DNA of 64,000 nucleotides from Bradyrhizobium sp. CCBAU 53351 (lineage in GTDB: Bacteria; Pseudomonadota; Alphaproteobacteria; Rhizobiales; Xanthobacteraceae), in assembly GCF_015291745.1 (NCBI RefSeq), contig NZ_CP030059.1, positions 1,391,501 through 1,455,500 of the forward strand. The letters run 5' to 3'. This document shows positions 35,062-44,512 of this stretch, piece by piece. Below the pieces are notes generated by a model, which saw nothing but the letters and a program-made list of their open reading frames with translations, was not told the DNA's origin and searched no databases. Each line of letters opens with the position of its first letter. Positions within the stretch are counted from its first letter, which is position 1. Position numbers and translations under genes: made by a program.

Positions 35062-35073
35062 CGGCGAACCGCT

Positions 35074-35286
35074 TCACTTCGCGGGCGCAGCCGGCGCGTT
35101 CGAGCCGGTGGTGACGCTCGGCGCATTGTTCGGACTGGTCGAGGTCGCCTGCGGGCCGATGTCGCGCCCATTGTAGAAGAAGACGGCCGCCACCACGGCG
35201 ATCACGAAGATCGCGCCGATCGCCCAGCCCACCGGGCTGTTGCGGCGCGCACGGTCAGTCCTGCGGTCATCATTCGGATAGGTCAT
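35074..35286 (-). CDS. Small single-span membrane protein (70 aa)
   Basis: The product starts MTYPNDDRRTDRARRNSPVG, has one span (WAIGAIFVIAVVAAVFFYNG) and a Ser/Thr/Pro/Ala-rich tail that would be periplasmic. A GGAGAG lies upstream of the ATG at 35286. It is convergent with the DUF305 gene. It resembles a general class of short alphaproteobacterial anchored peptides. Function is unknown. Confidence 0.7.
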   Translation of the reverse strand: MTYPNDDRRTDRARRNSPVGWAIGAIFVIAVVAAVFFYNGRDIGPQATSTSPNNAPSVTTGSNAPAAPAK

Positions 35287-35354
35287 CGTGCTCTCCATGT
35301 TAGAGCAGGAGAACCTTGTGCGATGGCGCCTGTTCCTAAAAGCGCGCGCCTCAC

Positions 35355-35984
35355 CTACCGCGTCCCGTAGGCGCGGTCGCCGGCATCGCCGAGGCCGGGC
35401 AGGATGAAGCCGTTGTCGTCGAGACCTTCGTCCACCGCCGCGGTCCAGATCGGCACGTCCGGGTGCAAGCCGCGCAGCCGTTCCAATCCGTCCGGCGCCG
35501 CGATCAGGCAGGCGAGGCGGATGTCCTTCGCGCCGCGCTCCTTCAGCCGGTCGATGGCGGCCACCGCCGTGTTGGCGGTCGCGACCACAGGCGTCACCAC
35601 GATGGCGAGTCGCTCGCTGAGATCGGACGGCGATTTAAAGAAATATTCGACGGCGGCAAAACTGTGCGGCTCGCGATAGAGCCCGATATGGGCGACGCGC
35701 GCAGTCGGCACCAGATCCATCATGCCGTCGACGAAGGTGGTGCCGGCGCGCAGCATCGGCACGAACACTAGCTTCTTGCCGGCGATCTTGGCCGAATGCA
35801 TCGTCGCCAGCGGCGTCTCGATCACGGTGTCGGCGAGCGGCAGATCGCGCGTCACCTCGTAACAGAGTAGCATGCCGATCTCCTTGATCAGCTCGCGGAA
35901 CGACTTTGTCGAGATGGACTTGTCCCGCACCAGCGTCAGCTTGTGCTGCACCAGCGGATGATCGACGATCGTGACGCCTTCCAT
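35355..35984 (-). CDS. upp: Uracil phosphoribosyltransferase with altered PRPP loop
   Basis: This 209-residue protein follows the UPRT fold from end to end: [39 protein letters not shown], and the uracil-binding C-terminus [17 protein letters not shown]. In normal enzymes the PRPP loop reads DPMLATGGS; here residues 131-139 read TPVVATANT, so the conserved Asp and the Gly pair are missing. It is encoded downstream of urc1 and urc4, which supports a role in uracil catabolism, where UPRT makes UMP. Whether it is still an active PRPP transferase is open. AGG lies before the ATG at 35984. Confidence 0.85.
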   Translation of the reverse strand: MEGVTIVDHPLVQHKLTLVRDKSISTKSFRELIKEIGMLLCYEVTRDLPLADTVIETPLATMHSAKIAGKKLVFVPMLRAGTTFVDGMMDLVPTARVAHIGLYREPHSFAAVEYFFKSPSDLSERLAIVVTPVVATANTAVAAIDRLKERGAKDIRLACLIAAPDGLERLRGLHPDVPIWTAAVDEGLDDNGFILPGLGDAGDRAYGTR

Positions 35985-35999
35985 GGGATGCCTTTCTTC

Positions 36000-36143
36000 C
36001 TTCTCCCTTTGTGGGAGAAGGTGGCGCGAAGCGCCGGATGAGGGGTCTGCTTCAACGAACTCAAGCGAGAGATATGCCCGCGGAGACAACCCCTCACCCG
36101 GCTTCGCTTTCGCGAAGCCACCCTCTCCCACAAGGGGAGAGGG
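36000..36143. repeat. Large inverted repeat between urc4 and upp
   Basis: The 159-base gap is almost all one imperfect palindrome: hairpin CTTCTCCC/GGGAGAAG at 36000-36020, GGCGCGAAGCGCCGGATGAG followed by GGGGT, and the reverse counterparts AACCCCTCACCCGGCTTCGC and CCCTCTCC/GGAGAGGG at 36121-36143. It begins one base after the urc4 stop codon. In the transcript it would fold into one long stem-loop between the two genes. Confidence 0.75.
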
Positions 36144-37382
36144 TTAGAACACCGTGCCGTCGCTGATCACCTTGAGCGGCGGCGAGCCGTCGGGGCGGCG
36201 CGCAAAGGCAATGGCGCGGCCCGCGGCCCAGCTGCCGCCTTCCAGAATGCTGGCGAGCGGCAAGGTCTCAGGCGTGCGGCCGAGCTTGACACGAACCTGT
36301 TCGGCGAGCCGGTCCAGCAGCGCCACCGTCAGCGCGCGCCATTCCACGACCAGCTGTGAATCCACCGCATGCGCGCGCTCGCCATCGGCGGGATCGCGCA
36401 GGCGCAGCACCTCGTGATCGACGAACAGGCCGCCATTGCGATATTCGGCAAGGCCCGTGAGGCCGTCGATGTCCGTGACATCGATGCCGGCGCGCTGCAG
36501 CGGCTCGATCAGCGAATAGCTCAGCCATTGCGACAGCTTGTGCAGCGGCACGAGGCCTGTCGTTGCGTCGTCCGTCTTGAGCGCGGGATGGCGCCAGCAA
36601 TCGCCGAGCGGGATGCCGGCAAGCTCGAGCCGCGAGGGCCAGATCGGTCCGAGCTGGTTTAGCACCGCCGACAGGATGACGGGCGCAGCGACAGCCCCGC
36701 CCTTCGCCTGCGCCGCGATATGCTCGAACAGGCCGCCCGGCCGCGGCGTGTCACGCAGGCCGAAAACCTCCGCACGCCCGGCAACCAGTTTGCCCAGGCG
36801 CCGCAGCAGATCGGTGCGCCCCTCAAGTCCGAGCAGCGGATTGGCATCATTCACCTGGAACGCCGATGTGAGCGCGGCGAGCGGCAATTCTGCCAGAACC
36901 TCGGCATCGGCCCTGAACGGCGCGCGTGCATCGCCCGAGAACAGCCCGCTCGCGAACATGTCGAGGCTCGCGATCGCAAGTCCTTCGGACCGACCGATGC
37001 TTTCGCCCGTCACCGCGTCCCGATATCGCCACGCAGCGCCAGCGCCAGCATCGAGCAGCACGCTGACGATGGCGAGGTCGAACTCGGCGCGCGCCCGTGC
37101 CGCGCGATCCGGCCATGATGTCGCGTCTGCAAGCCGCGCCCAGCGATCGACGCCGCCGATCACAAAATGCCGCCAGCGCGCATGGAAGGGAATCTCCAGC
37201 GTCGGATAGGCTTTTCGCGTGACCGCAAGCACGGCCTCGGCGACGCCGTCCATGCGGTCGAGATCGACAGTGAAGTGGCTCAACCCGCCGGCAAGGCCGA
37301 GTGCGAGCATCTTGTCGGCCCGCGCGCGAACCGCTCCTGCGCTGAGCAGGGAGCGGGCCTGTTGTTCCAAAGCGTCCGCCAT
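36144..37382 (-). CDS. urc4: URC4/Urg3 family protein (DUF1688)
   Basis: This 412-residue protein belongs to the DUF1688 family, bacterial counterparts of fungal URC4, needed for the URC pathway of uracil breakdown. Its reaction has not been established. Visible family segments include FTVDLDRMDGVAEAVLAVTR, PFHARWRHFVIGGVDRW, EGLAIASLDMFASGLFS and LTGLAEYRNGGLFVDHEVL. The ATG at 37382 lies 7 bases after the urc1 stop codon, so the two are coupled. No signal peptide or span is present; it is cytoplasmic. A longer frame to 37493 overlaps urc1 and is not favoured. Confidence 0.85.
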   Translation of the reverse strand: MADALEQQARSLLSAGAVRARADKMLALGLAGGLSHFTVDLDRMDGVAEAVLAVTRKAYPTLEIPFHARWRHFVIGGVDRWARLADATSWPDRAARARAEFDLAIVSVLLDAGAGAAWRYRDAVTGESIGRSEGLAIASLDMFASGLFSGDARAPFRADAEVLAELPLAALTSAFQVNDANPLLGLEGRTDLLRRLGKLVAGRAEVFGLRDTPRPGGLFEHIAAQAKGGAVAAPVILSAVLNQLGPIWPSRLELAGIPLGDCWRHPALKTDDATTGLVPLHKLSQWLSYSLIEPLQRAGIDVTDIDGLTGLAEYRNGGLFVDHEVLRLRDPADGERAHAVDSQLVVEWRALTVALLDRLAEQVRVKLGRTPETLPLASILEGGSWAAGRAIAFARRPDGSPPLKVISDGTVF

Positions 37383-37389
37383 CGCGCGA

Positions 37390-38646
37390 TCAGTATTTTT
37401 CCAGCGAGCGGCCGACCACCCCGTCGACGTCCTTCTCGGGCGCGATGTCGGTCGAGTAATAGCCGGCGGCCTTCTTGGCGGCGATCTCGACATAGGCGTC
37501 GGCCGGGATCAGCTCCGGCGGGATCGGCACGCGCTCGACGATGTCGATGCCCTGCGAAGTCAGTGCGTCGTATTTCATGTCGCTCATCGACAGGAAGCGG
37601 TCGATCCGCTTGAGGCCGAGCCAGTGGATCGTATCCGGCATCAATTGCTGGAAGCGGGCATCCTGCACGCCGGCGACGCATTCGGTGCGCTCGAAATAGG
37701 CCGCGGCCGCGTCGCCGTCCTCCTGGCGCTTGCGCGCATTGTAGACCAGGAATTTGGTGACCTCGCCGAGCGCGCGGCCCTCTTTCCGGTTGTAGACCAC
37801 GAGCCCGAGCCCGCCTTCCTGCGCGCCGCGCGCGGATTCCTCGATGCCGTGGATCAGATAGGGGCGGCAGGTGCAGATATCGGAGCCGAACACGTCGGAG
37901 CCGTTGCACTCGTCATGTACGCGGCAGGTGATCCTGGTGCGATGATCAGGCAGCTTCGTCACATCCCCGAACATGTAGACGGTGGTGCCGCCGATCGGCG
38001 GCAAAAACACCTTCATGTCCGGACGCGTGACCAGCTCGGGGAACATGCCGGCGGTCTGCTCGAACAGCGTGCGGCGCAGCTCGGTCTCGCCGGCGCCGAA
38101 GCGTGCCGCGAGGCCGGGCAGGTACCAGACCGGATCGATCGCGATCTTCACCACGGAGACGCTGCCATTGGCATGCACGACCTCGCCGTCGGCGCGCAGC
38201 CGCTTTGCCGCCAGCGCCTCGCGGATCTCCGGCAGGTCCAGCCGCGCCCGCGTCACCGCGATGCTCGGGCGGATGTCGACGCCCTCGGCGATGTCCTTGC
38301 CAAAGTTCTCGGCGACCAGATGCCCCCAGGGATCGAGCGCGACGATCTTGGTGGGATCGGTCCACTGCTCGAACGGGCCGATGGTCGCGGCCGGAAACGT
38401 GTTGGTGAGGTCGGGCCTGCGAATCGGGTCGAGCGCGCCGGCGGACACCGCAAGCGCGCGGTACATCGCGTAGGAGCCGCCATGGCTGCCGATCACGTTG
38501 CGGTCGCCCGCGCGCGACACCGTGCCGATGATCGGCCCGCGCGCGCGCGCATCGGCCGCGCCCCAATGGATCGGGAAAGCGGACTTCTTGCCCGGCTCCG
38601 GATGCGAGGTGAGGCGGATGTGGTCGGTACGGTTCGCGCGGCTCAT
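37390..38646 (-). CDS. urc1: GTP cyclohydrolase II-like protein of the URC pathway
   Basis: This 418-residue protein has an approximately 200-residue N-terminal extension typical of URC1, then a GTP cyclohydrolase II domain. Zinc ligands are seen as C247 (HDECNGSDVFG) and C258/C260 (DICTC). EGRALG contains the Arg equivalent to the catalytic Arg of RibA (here about R291). In fungi URC1 is required for uracil catabolism and is thought to open the pyrimidine ring of a uracil nucleotide, not GTP. The tight link with urc4 and upp supports that role over riboflavin synthesis. Confidence 0.85.
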   Translation of the reverse strand: MSRANRTDHIRLTSHPEPGKKSAFPIHWGAADARARGPIIGTVSRAGDRNVIGSHGGSYAMYRALAVSAGALDPIRRPDLTNTFPAATIGPFEQWTDPTKIVALDPWGHLVAENFGKDIAEGVDIRPSIAVTRARLDLPEIREALAAKRLRADGEVVHANGSVSVVKIAIDPVWYLPGLAARFGAGETELRRTLFEQTAGMFPELVTRPDMKVFLPPIGGTTVYMFGDVTKLPDHRTRITCRVHDECNGSDVFGSDICTCRPYLIHGIEESARGAQEGGLGLVVYNRKEGRALGEVTKFLVYNARKRQEDGDAAAAYFERTECVAGVQDARFQQLMPDTIHWLGLKRIDRFLSMSDMKYDALTSQGIDIVERVPIPPELIPADAYVEIAAKKAAGYYSTDIAPEKDVDGVVGRSLEKY

Positions 38647-38968
38647 GTCCAGGCTCCCAAAACGCCAACGGCCCGCCGCTCGGACGGGCCTGGCTCGCTT
38701 GCGGCACTCTTTCGAAACGCCGGCGACGCAAGCTCAATCCAACATATTGTAACCCCGGCGCGCGACAGACAAGTTAATCGTGCGCGGCCGCCGCGGCCCA
38801 TTCCCAAGCTTGTCCCGATCGGGGGACGATGCCAGAATGTTCCCTATATCTATGTAATTGTTATGATTTTTGAAGGGGTGGGCGGCGGCGCCGCTGTCCG
38901 GACAGGTGACTGGATAAAACCTGCATATTCGGACATATCGACCGGATCGGCCTGTCCCGGAGACCCCC
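38647..38968. other. Divergent intergenic region, urc1 and PLP-enzyme gene
   Basis: No gene is supported in these 322 bases. The urc1 leader contains a hairpin (CGGGCC/GGCCCG, arms 38685-38690 and 38670-38675) ending about 24 bases before the urc1 start; it is followed in that direction by GTTGGCGTTTT, so weak attenuation is possible. An AT-rich stretch around 38838-38873 (CCCTATATCTATGTAATTG) probably holds promoter elements. Confidence 0.5.
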
Positions 38969-40093
<1,125 letters not shown>

Positions 40094-40199
40094 GGCCGCC
40101 AGGATTGCGAAGCTGCCGTGGCCGTCGTGAGCCCGCGTTGAACCTTTGGCATTCGTCGTCAGCCTCATGAAAACTGACGTCGAGCGAAGGGAGAGTTCC

Positions 40200-41018
40200 A
40201 TGACCGCGCAAGCCCCGTTGCAGGACCCGTTTGCTGGTTTCAAGGCAGTCCAGAAGGAAGCCTGGTCGCTGTTCACGCCGATGGAGGTGTTCACGACACC
40301 CTCGGCCGCCAAGCTCGTGAGTTTCGCCGGGGTCGCTACCGGCCAAGCGCTGCTCGACGTCGGATGCGGTACCGGCGTCGCTGCGATCACGGCGGCGCGC
40401 CGTGGTGCGAAGGTCAGAGGTCTCGACCTGTCTCCGGTCCTGATCGAACGAGCCCGCGAGCACGCGCAGTTGGCGAACCTCGATGTCGACTTCGTCGAAG
40501 GCGACGCCGAAAGCCTGCCCTATGGCGACAACGAGTTCGACCTGGTGCTCAGCCAGTTCGGCCACATGTTCGCGCCGCGTCCGGAGGTCGCCATCGGCGA
40601 GATGCTGCGCGTGCTGAAGCCCGGCGGCACCATCGCCTTCTCCACCTGGCCGCCGCATCTCTATGTCGGACGGATGTTCGCGTTGATCGGCCGCCATCTG
40701 CCGCCGCCCGAGGGCGTGGCATCGCCGGTGTCGTGGGGCGATCCGAAGATCGTCGCCGAACGTCTCGCAGGGAAGGCGAAGGACATCTCCTTCGAGATGG
40801 ACATCATGACGCCGTCCGCGCTCAGCCCGCAGCATTTCCGCCGCACCATGGAAACCACGATCGGGCCTTTGATCAAGCTCGTCGCCCAGTACAAGGACGA
40901 ACCGGACAGACTGCGGAGTCTTCGCAGTGAGCTCGAGGCGCTGATCTCCGAATATTTAGACGGAAGCAACAACGTGATGCGCCAGCAATTCCTGATGACG
41001 AAGGCGAGGAAGGCATAA
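40200..41018 (+). CDS. Class I SAM-dependent methyltransferase
   Basis: This 272-residue protein has motif I LLDVGCGTGVAAITAARRGA, motif II around VDFVEGDAESLPYGDNEFD, and post-motif LRVLKPGGTIAFSTWPPHL, as in UbiE/COQ5-type enzymes. GGGAGA lies upstream of the ATG at 40200; starts at 40146 or 40167 are less likely. It methylates an unknown small molecule in the cytoplasm. It ends at a strong hairpin shared with a convergent gene. Confidence 0.9.
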   Translation: MTAQAPLQDPFAGFKAVQKEAWSLFTPMEVFTTPSAAKLVSFAGVATGQALLDVGCGTGVAAITAARRGAKVRGLDLSPVLIERAREHAQLANLDVDFVEGDAESLPYGDNEFDLVLSQFGHMFAPRPEVAIGEMLRVLKPGGTIAFSTWPPHLYVGRMFALIGRHLPPPEGVASPVSWGDPKIVAERLAGKAKDISFEMDIMTPSALSPQHFRRTMETTIGPLIKLVAQYKDEPDRLRSLRSELEALISEYLDGSNNVMRQQFLMTKARKA

Positions 41019-41030
41019 TCGCCACTGCTT

Positions 41031-41059
41031 CTTCCTTCTCCCACAAGGGGAGAAGGAAG
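41031..41059. terminator. Perfect hairpin between convergent genes
   Basis: Arms CTTCCTTCTCC (41031-41041) and GGAGAAGGAAG (41049-41059) match 11 of 11 around a 7-base loop CACAAGG. It sits in the 45-base gap between the methyltransferase and the DUF2927 gene. The sequence is one copy of a recurrent hairpin family and probably ends transcription from both sides. Confidence 0.65.
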
Positions 41060-41063
41060 GCCT

Positions 41064-41879
41064 TCACTCCTTCAAATCATTCACCTGCTTCACCCACGCC
41101 CGCACGTCGGCGAGCACTTCGGGCAGTACCGCCTTGACCTCTTGGACGGTCATGCCGGCCCTGATGCGGGGATCGTACAGCAGGTTGAGGATGTACTGGT
41201 CGTAGACGTCGAAATAGCCCATGGAGACGTTGTCGTTGAACATGGTCCACGGCACGCTCGCGGTGTCGTTGATGGGCCCGAGCGATTGCAAGAGCTCCTC
41301 ATAGGCGCAGTCGAGGAAGGTGAAATCGCCGTTGTCGACGGTGAGGATCACGTCGGAATGCTCGATCTCGAAATTGTCGTTCTTGCGGAAGCCGGACAGG
41401 CATTGCGGGTCGAGCGAGGTGCGGATCTCGCGGGCTTTTTCCGCGCCATAGAAGCTCGAGATGGTGCGGAACAGATCGCGGTCGCGCACCAGCTTCACGC
41501 GCACATTCGCCGCCTCGTTGCTGTCGATCATGGCGATGTCGAGATGCTGCACGCGCTTGCCGATGTCGGCCACGACCTTGGCGAGCTGCGCCTTGCGGTC
41601 GGCGCGGTCGCTCTCGGCGTACACGCGCACGGGTCCGTCGAACTTGCGGATGCGGTCGACGCGGCCGGCAAGGTGGTATTCGGCGCCGAACGCCGTCTTC
41701 AGGAAGCCGTCGACGATCTCGCCGTCGGTAAAGCTCTTCTTCTCGGCGCGCTGGCGCGAGGAGATCGCGGGCAGTTCGCCCGCGGCGGCGATGGGTGCGG
41801 TGTCAGGCACGCATGTGAGCGCGGCGAGCGCCAGCAAGGCGGAGCGAAGGGCAGTCGAGGACGGATTCAATGCGCTCAT
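41064..41879 (-). CDS. DUF2927 exported protein
   Basis: This 271-residue protein begins MSALNPSSTALRSALLALAA, a signal peptide or lipoprotein-like signal (a Cys in LTCVPDT). The DUF2927 core follows: EIVDGFLKTAFGAEYHLAG, RVDRIRKFDGPVRVYAESDR, and FLDCAYEELLQSLGPIND. Family members are probably exported and may be metal-independent peptidase-like proteins, but no activity is known. It is convergent with the methyltransferase gene. Confidence 0.82.
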   Translation of the reverse strand: MSALNPSSTALRSALLALAALTCVPDTAPIAAAGELPAISSRQRAEKKSFTDGEIVDGFLKTAFGAEYHLAGRVDRIRKFDGPVRVYAESDRADRKAQLAKVVADIGKRVQHLDIAMIDSNEAANVRVKLVRDRDLFRTISSFYGAEKAREIRTSLDPQCLSGFRKNDNFEIEHSDVILTVDNGDFTFLDCAYEELLQSLGPINDTASVPWTMFNDNVSMGYFDVYDQYILNLLYDPRIRAGMTVQEVKAVLPEVLADVRAWVKQVNDLKE

Positions 41880-41979
41880 CGTCGTGCGACGCTGCCGTAT
41901 TCACGTGGCGCGCACAAGGCCGCAGATTCACGCGGCGTGCGGGTTCCTGCGTTGTCTGTCGCAGGAGAGCGACAGTATC

Positions 41980-42076
41980 GTAGGGTAGGCAAAGCGGAGC
42001 GTGCCCACCATCTCAAGATCGTGGGCACGCCTGCGGACCGCGCCTTCGCGCGATCCTCCGACTTTGCCTACCTTAC
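41980..42076. repeat. Repeat with 15-bp terminal inverted arms
   Basis: Left arm GTAGGGTAGGCAAAG (41980-41994) and right arm CTTTGCCTACCTTAC (42062-42076) match at 14 of 15 positions. Inside is a perfect hairpin CGTGCCCAC (42000-42008)/GTGGGCACG (42021-42029). It is of the dispersed Bradyrhizobium type and sits between the DUF2927 and L,D-transpeptidase genes; it encodes no transposase. Confidence 0.8.
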
Positions 42077-42088
42077 GGCAGTCGCGCC

Positions 42089-42667
42089 CTAGTTGTTCAG
42101 CACCACCACAGTGGTACCGACCGCAACGCGGCTATAGAGGTCCGTGACGTCGTCATTGGTCATGCGGAAGCAGCCCGAGGAGACTGCCTGACCGATCGTC
42201 TCCGGCTCGTTGGAGCCGTGGATGCGGTAGAGCGTCGAGCCGAGATACATCGCGCGCGCGCCGAGCGGATTGTCGACGCCGCCCTTCATGTGGCGCGGCA
42301 GATCGGGGCGGCGGGCCAGCATTTGCGAGGGCGGCGTCCAGTCCGGCCATTCCTTCTTGGCGGTGATCCTGTGCACCCCGCCCCAGCGGAAGCCGTCGCG
42401 GCCGACGCCGATGCCGTAGCGCAGCGCCTGGCCGTTCTGGAGCACCAGATACAGCCGCCGCTCCGAGGTGTTCACCACGATCGTGCCGGGGGCGTAATTG
42501 CCGTTATACATGACGGTGGTGCGGGGGACGGGATTGGCGCCGGAACGGAAGAAGTTCGGGCCGCCGCCCATGATGTCGCGCGAGTCGAACTCTTCGGCAA
42601 GCGCGCCGCCCGCAACGGCCGACAGCAATGCGATGGCGGCAATCGGCGCGGCAAAAAACCGGATCAT
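42089..42667 (-). CDS. L,D-transpeptidase (ErfK/YbiS family)
   Basis: This 192-residue protein has a signal peptide (MIRFFAAPIAAIALLSAVAG, cleavage near GALAEE) and a YkuD catalytic domain with H150 in YRIHGSNEPETIG and the nucleophile C166 in SSGCFRMTN. It cross-links peptidoglycan (3-3 bonds) or anchors outer-membrane proteins in the periplasm. The ATG at 42667 gives a clean signal peptide; an upstream in-frame start at 42682 adds 5 residues. Confidence 0.92.
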   Translation of the reverse strand: MIRFFAAPIAAIALLSAVAGGALAEEFDSRDIMGGGPNFFRSGANPVPRTTVMYNGNYAPGTIVVNTSERRLYLVLQNGQALRYGIGVGRDGFRWGGVHRITAKKEWPDWTPPSQMLARRPDLPRHMKGGVDNPLGARAMYLGSTLYRIHGSNEPETIGQAVSSGCFRMTNDDVTDLYSRVAVGTTVVVLNN

Positions 42668-42924
42668 TGTTTCCCCCAGCAAACAATCGCTTCAACATAG
42701 GCCACAGGCCATATTTGCGGGCTTTTCGCAAGCCACGGGCCCGTGAGGGACATCATCCCGCACAGGCGTTATCAAATCGGCAACCATGCCGGCTTGCCGA
42801 AAAGCGTTAGCCAAATCGGCGCATCATCGCGCGGGGCAGGGCCGCGATGGCGGCTATTGCTTTGACCGGACGCGCGAACAATGATTGATCGGTCGGAACT
42901 CTGGATATGCTGCGGGAGCTTGGG

Positions 42925-44472
42925 ATGAACGGTGCGGAAAGCCTGGTGCGGACGATGGTCAAGGGCGGAGTGGACATCTGCTTCTCCAACCCGGGCACCT
43001 CCGAGATGCATTTTGTCGCAGCGCTCGACCGCGTCCCCGGCATGCGCTGCGTGCTCGGCCTGTTCGAGGGCGTGGTGACCGGTGCCGCCGACGGCTATTA
43101 CCGCATGAAGGGCACGCCGGCCTCGACCCTGCTGCATCTCGGTCCCGGCCTCGCCAATGGCCTTGCCAACCTGCACAACGCAAAGAAGGCCAATTCCGGC
43201 ATCGTCAACATCGTCGGCCAGCATGCCGTCTACCACATCGACTACAACGCGCCGCTGACCTCCGACATCGAGGGCCTGGCCCGGCCGATGTCGTCCTGGG
43301 TCCGGACCTCACCGAATTCCAAGTCGGTTGCCGCTGACGGCGCCGCGGCGATCGCCGCCGCCAAAAGTGCACCGGGGCAGATCGCGACGCTGATCCTGCC
43401 TGCCGACACCGCCTGGAACGAGGCCGACGGCATCGCCGAGGTTCCGGCCGAGCAGCAGCGCGCGAGCTATTCGCCGCAGGCGGTCGAGCAGGCCGCAAAA
43501 ATCCTGCATGGCGACGGCGAGGGCACGCTGCTCCTGATGACCGGCAGCGCCCTCAGCGAGCAGGGCTTGGCGCTGGCCGAGCGCATCGCCGCCAGGACCG
43601 GCTGCACCGTGATGGGCCCGACCTTCCGCCCCAAGATGGCGCGAGGCCGCGGCCGCTTCTCGATCGACCGCATCCATTACGTGATCGAGAACGCGCTGCC
43701 GATGCTGGCCAAGTTCCGTCACATCGTGCTGGTCGAGTCCGACGATCCCGTGGCGTTCTTCGCCTATCCGAACAAGCCGAGCATGCTCAAGCCCGAGGGC
43801 TGCGACGTCCATCGCATGACCTCCTGGGGCGAGAACTCGGTCGCAGCGCTGGAAGCGCTCGCCGGCGCGGTGAAGGCCAGCGCCAAGGACGTCAAGCCGC
43901 AGGCGGTGCAGGAACTGGTCAAGCCGACCGGCGCGCTCACCTTCGCCTCGATTGCGCAGGCGATCGCCTGTGCGATCCCCGAGAATGCGATCATGGTCGA
44001 CGAGTCGCTGACCACCGGCCGCGGCTTCTTCCCGCCGACGGCGGCCGCCGCGCCGCACGACTGGCTGCAGAACATGGGCGGCTCGATCGGCTTCTCGACG
44101 CCGCTGTCGATCGGTGCCGCGATCGCCTGTCCGGACCGCAAGGTGATCACCATGGTCGGCGACGGCAGCGCGATGTACACGATCCAGTCGCTGTGGACGC
44201 AGGCGCGCGAGAACCTCAACATCGTCACCATCGTGTTCGCCAACCGCATCTACCAGATCCTGCGCGGCGAGTTCGACAATGTCGGCGCCGGCGAGCCCGG
44301 CCAGCGCGCCAACGACATGCTCAGGCTCGACCGACCGACGCTGGATTTCGTGGCGCTGGCCAAGGGCATGGGCGTGCCCGGCCGCGCCGTCACCAATGCC
44401 GACGAGTTCAACAAGGCGCTGGCCGAAGCCGTCGCCGAGCCCGGCCCGCGGCTGATCGAAGTCGTGATGTAA
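42925..44472 (+). CDS. ThDP-dependent enzyme annotated as acetolactate synthase-like
   Basis: This 515-residue protein begins MNGAESLVRTMVKGGVDICF. It has the ThDP-activating Glu in LGLFEGVVTGAADGYYRM and the Mg/ThDP motif GDGSAMYTIQ ending in FANRIYQILRG. The NPGTSEMHF segment is typical of a distinct clade, often labelled acetolactate synthase large subunit, that lacks a small-subunit gene. No ilvN is adjacent, so a catabolic 2-oxo-acid decarboxylase or lyase is as likely as IlvB. GGGAG lies 6 bases before the ATG at 42925; an ATG at 42907 in frame is less well placed. Confidence 0.82.
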   Translation: MNGAESLVRTMVKGGVDICFSNPGTSEMHFVAALDRVPGMRCVLGLFEGVVTGAADGYYRMKGTPASTLLHLGPGLANGLANLHNAKKANSGIVNIVGQHAVYHIDYNAPLTSDIEGLARPMSSWVRTSPNSKSVAADGAAAIAAAKSAPGQIATLILPADTAWNEADGIAEVPAEQQRASYSPQAVEQAAKILHGDGEGTLLLMTGSALSEQGLALAERIAARTGCTVMGPTFRPKMARGRGRFSIDRIHYVIENALPMLAKFRHIVLVESDDPVAFFAYPNKPSMLKPEGCDVHRMTSWGENSVAALEALAGAVKASAKDVKPQAVQELVKPTGALTFASIAQAIACAIPENAIMVDESLTTGRGFFPPTAAAAPHDWLQNMGGSIGFSTPLSIGAAIACPDRKVITMVGDGSAMYTIQSLWTQARENLNIVTIVFANRIYQILRGEFDNVGAGEPGQRANDMLRLDRPTLDFVALAKGMGVPGRAVTNADEFNKALAEAVAEPGPRLIEVVM

Positions 44473-44512
44473 GGGTTTACGCAACGCGGAGCGCCGAGAG
44501 CCCGGAGGCACG

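Noticed and set aside
38670..38690. Hairpin in the urc1 leader as a riboswitch.
   Set aside because: Only one simple stem with a 9-base loop; no conserved aptamer core that I can recognise.
41980..42076. Element with terminal inverted repeats as a possible insertion sequence or MITE with a known transposase.
   Set aside because: It is under 100 bases, with no transposase and no clear target duplication seen; it fits better as a dispersed palindromic repeat.
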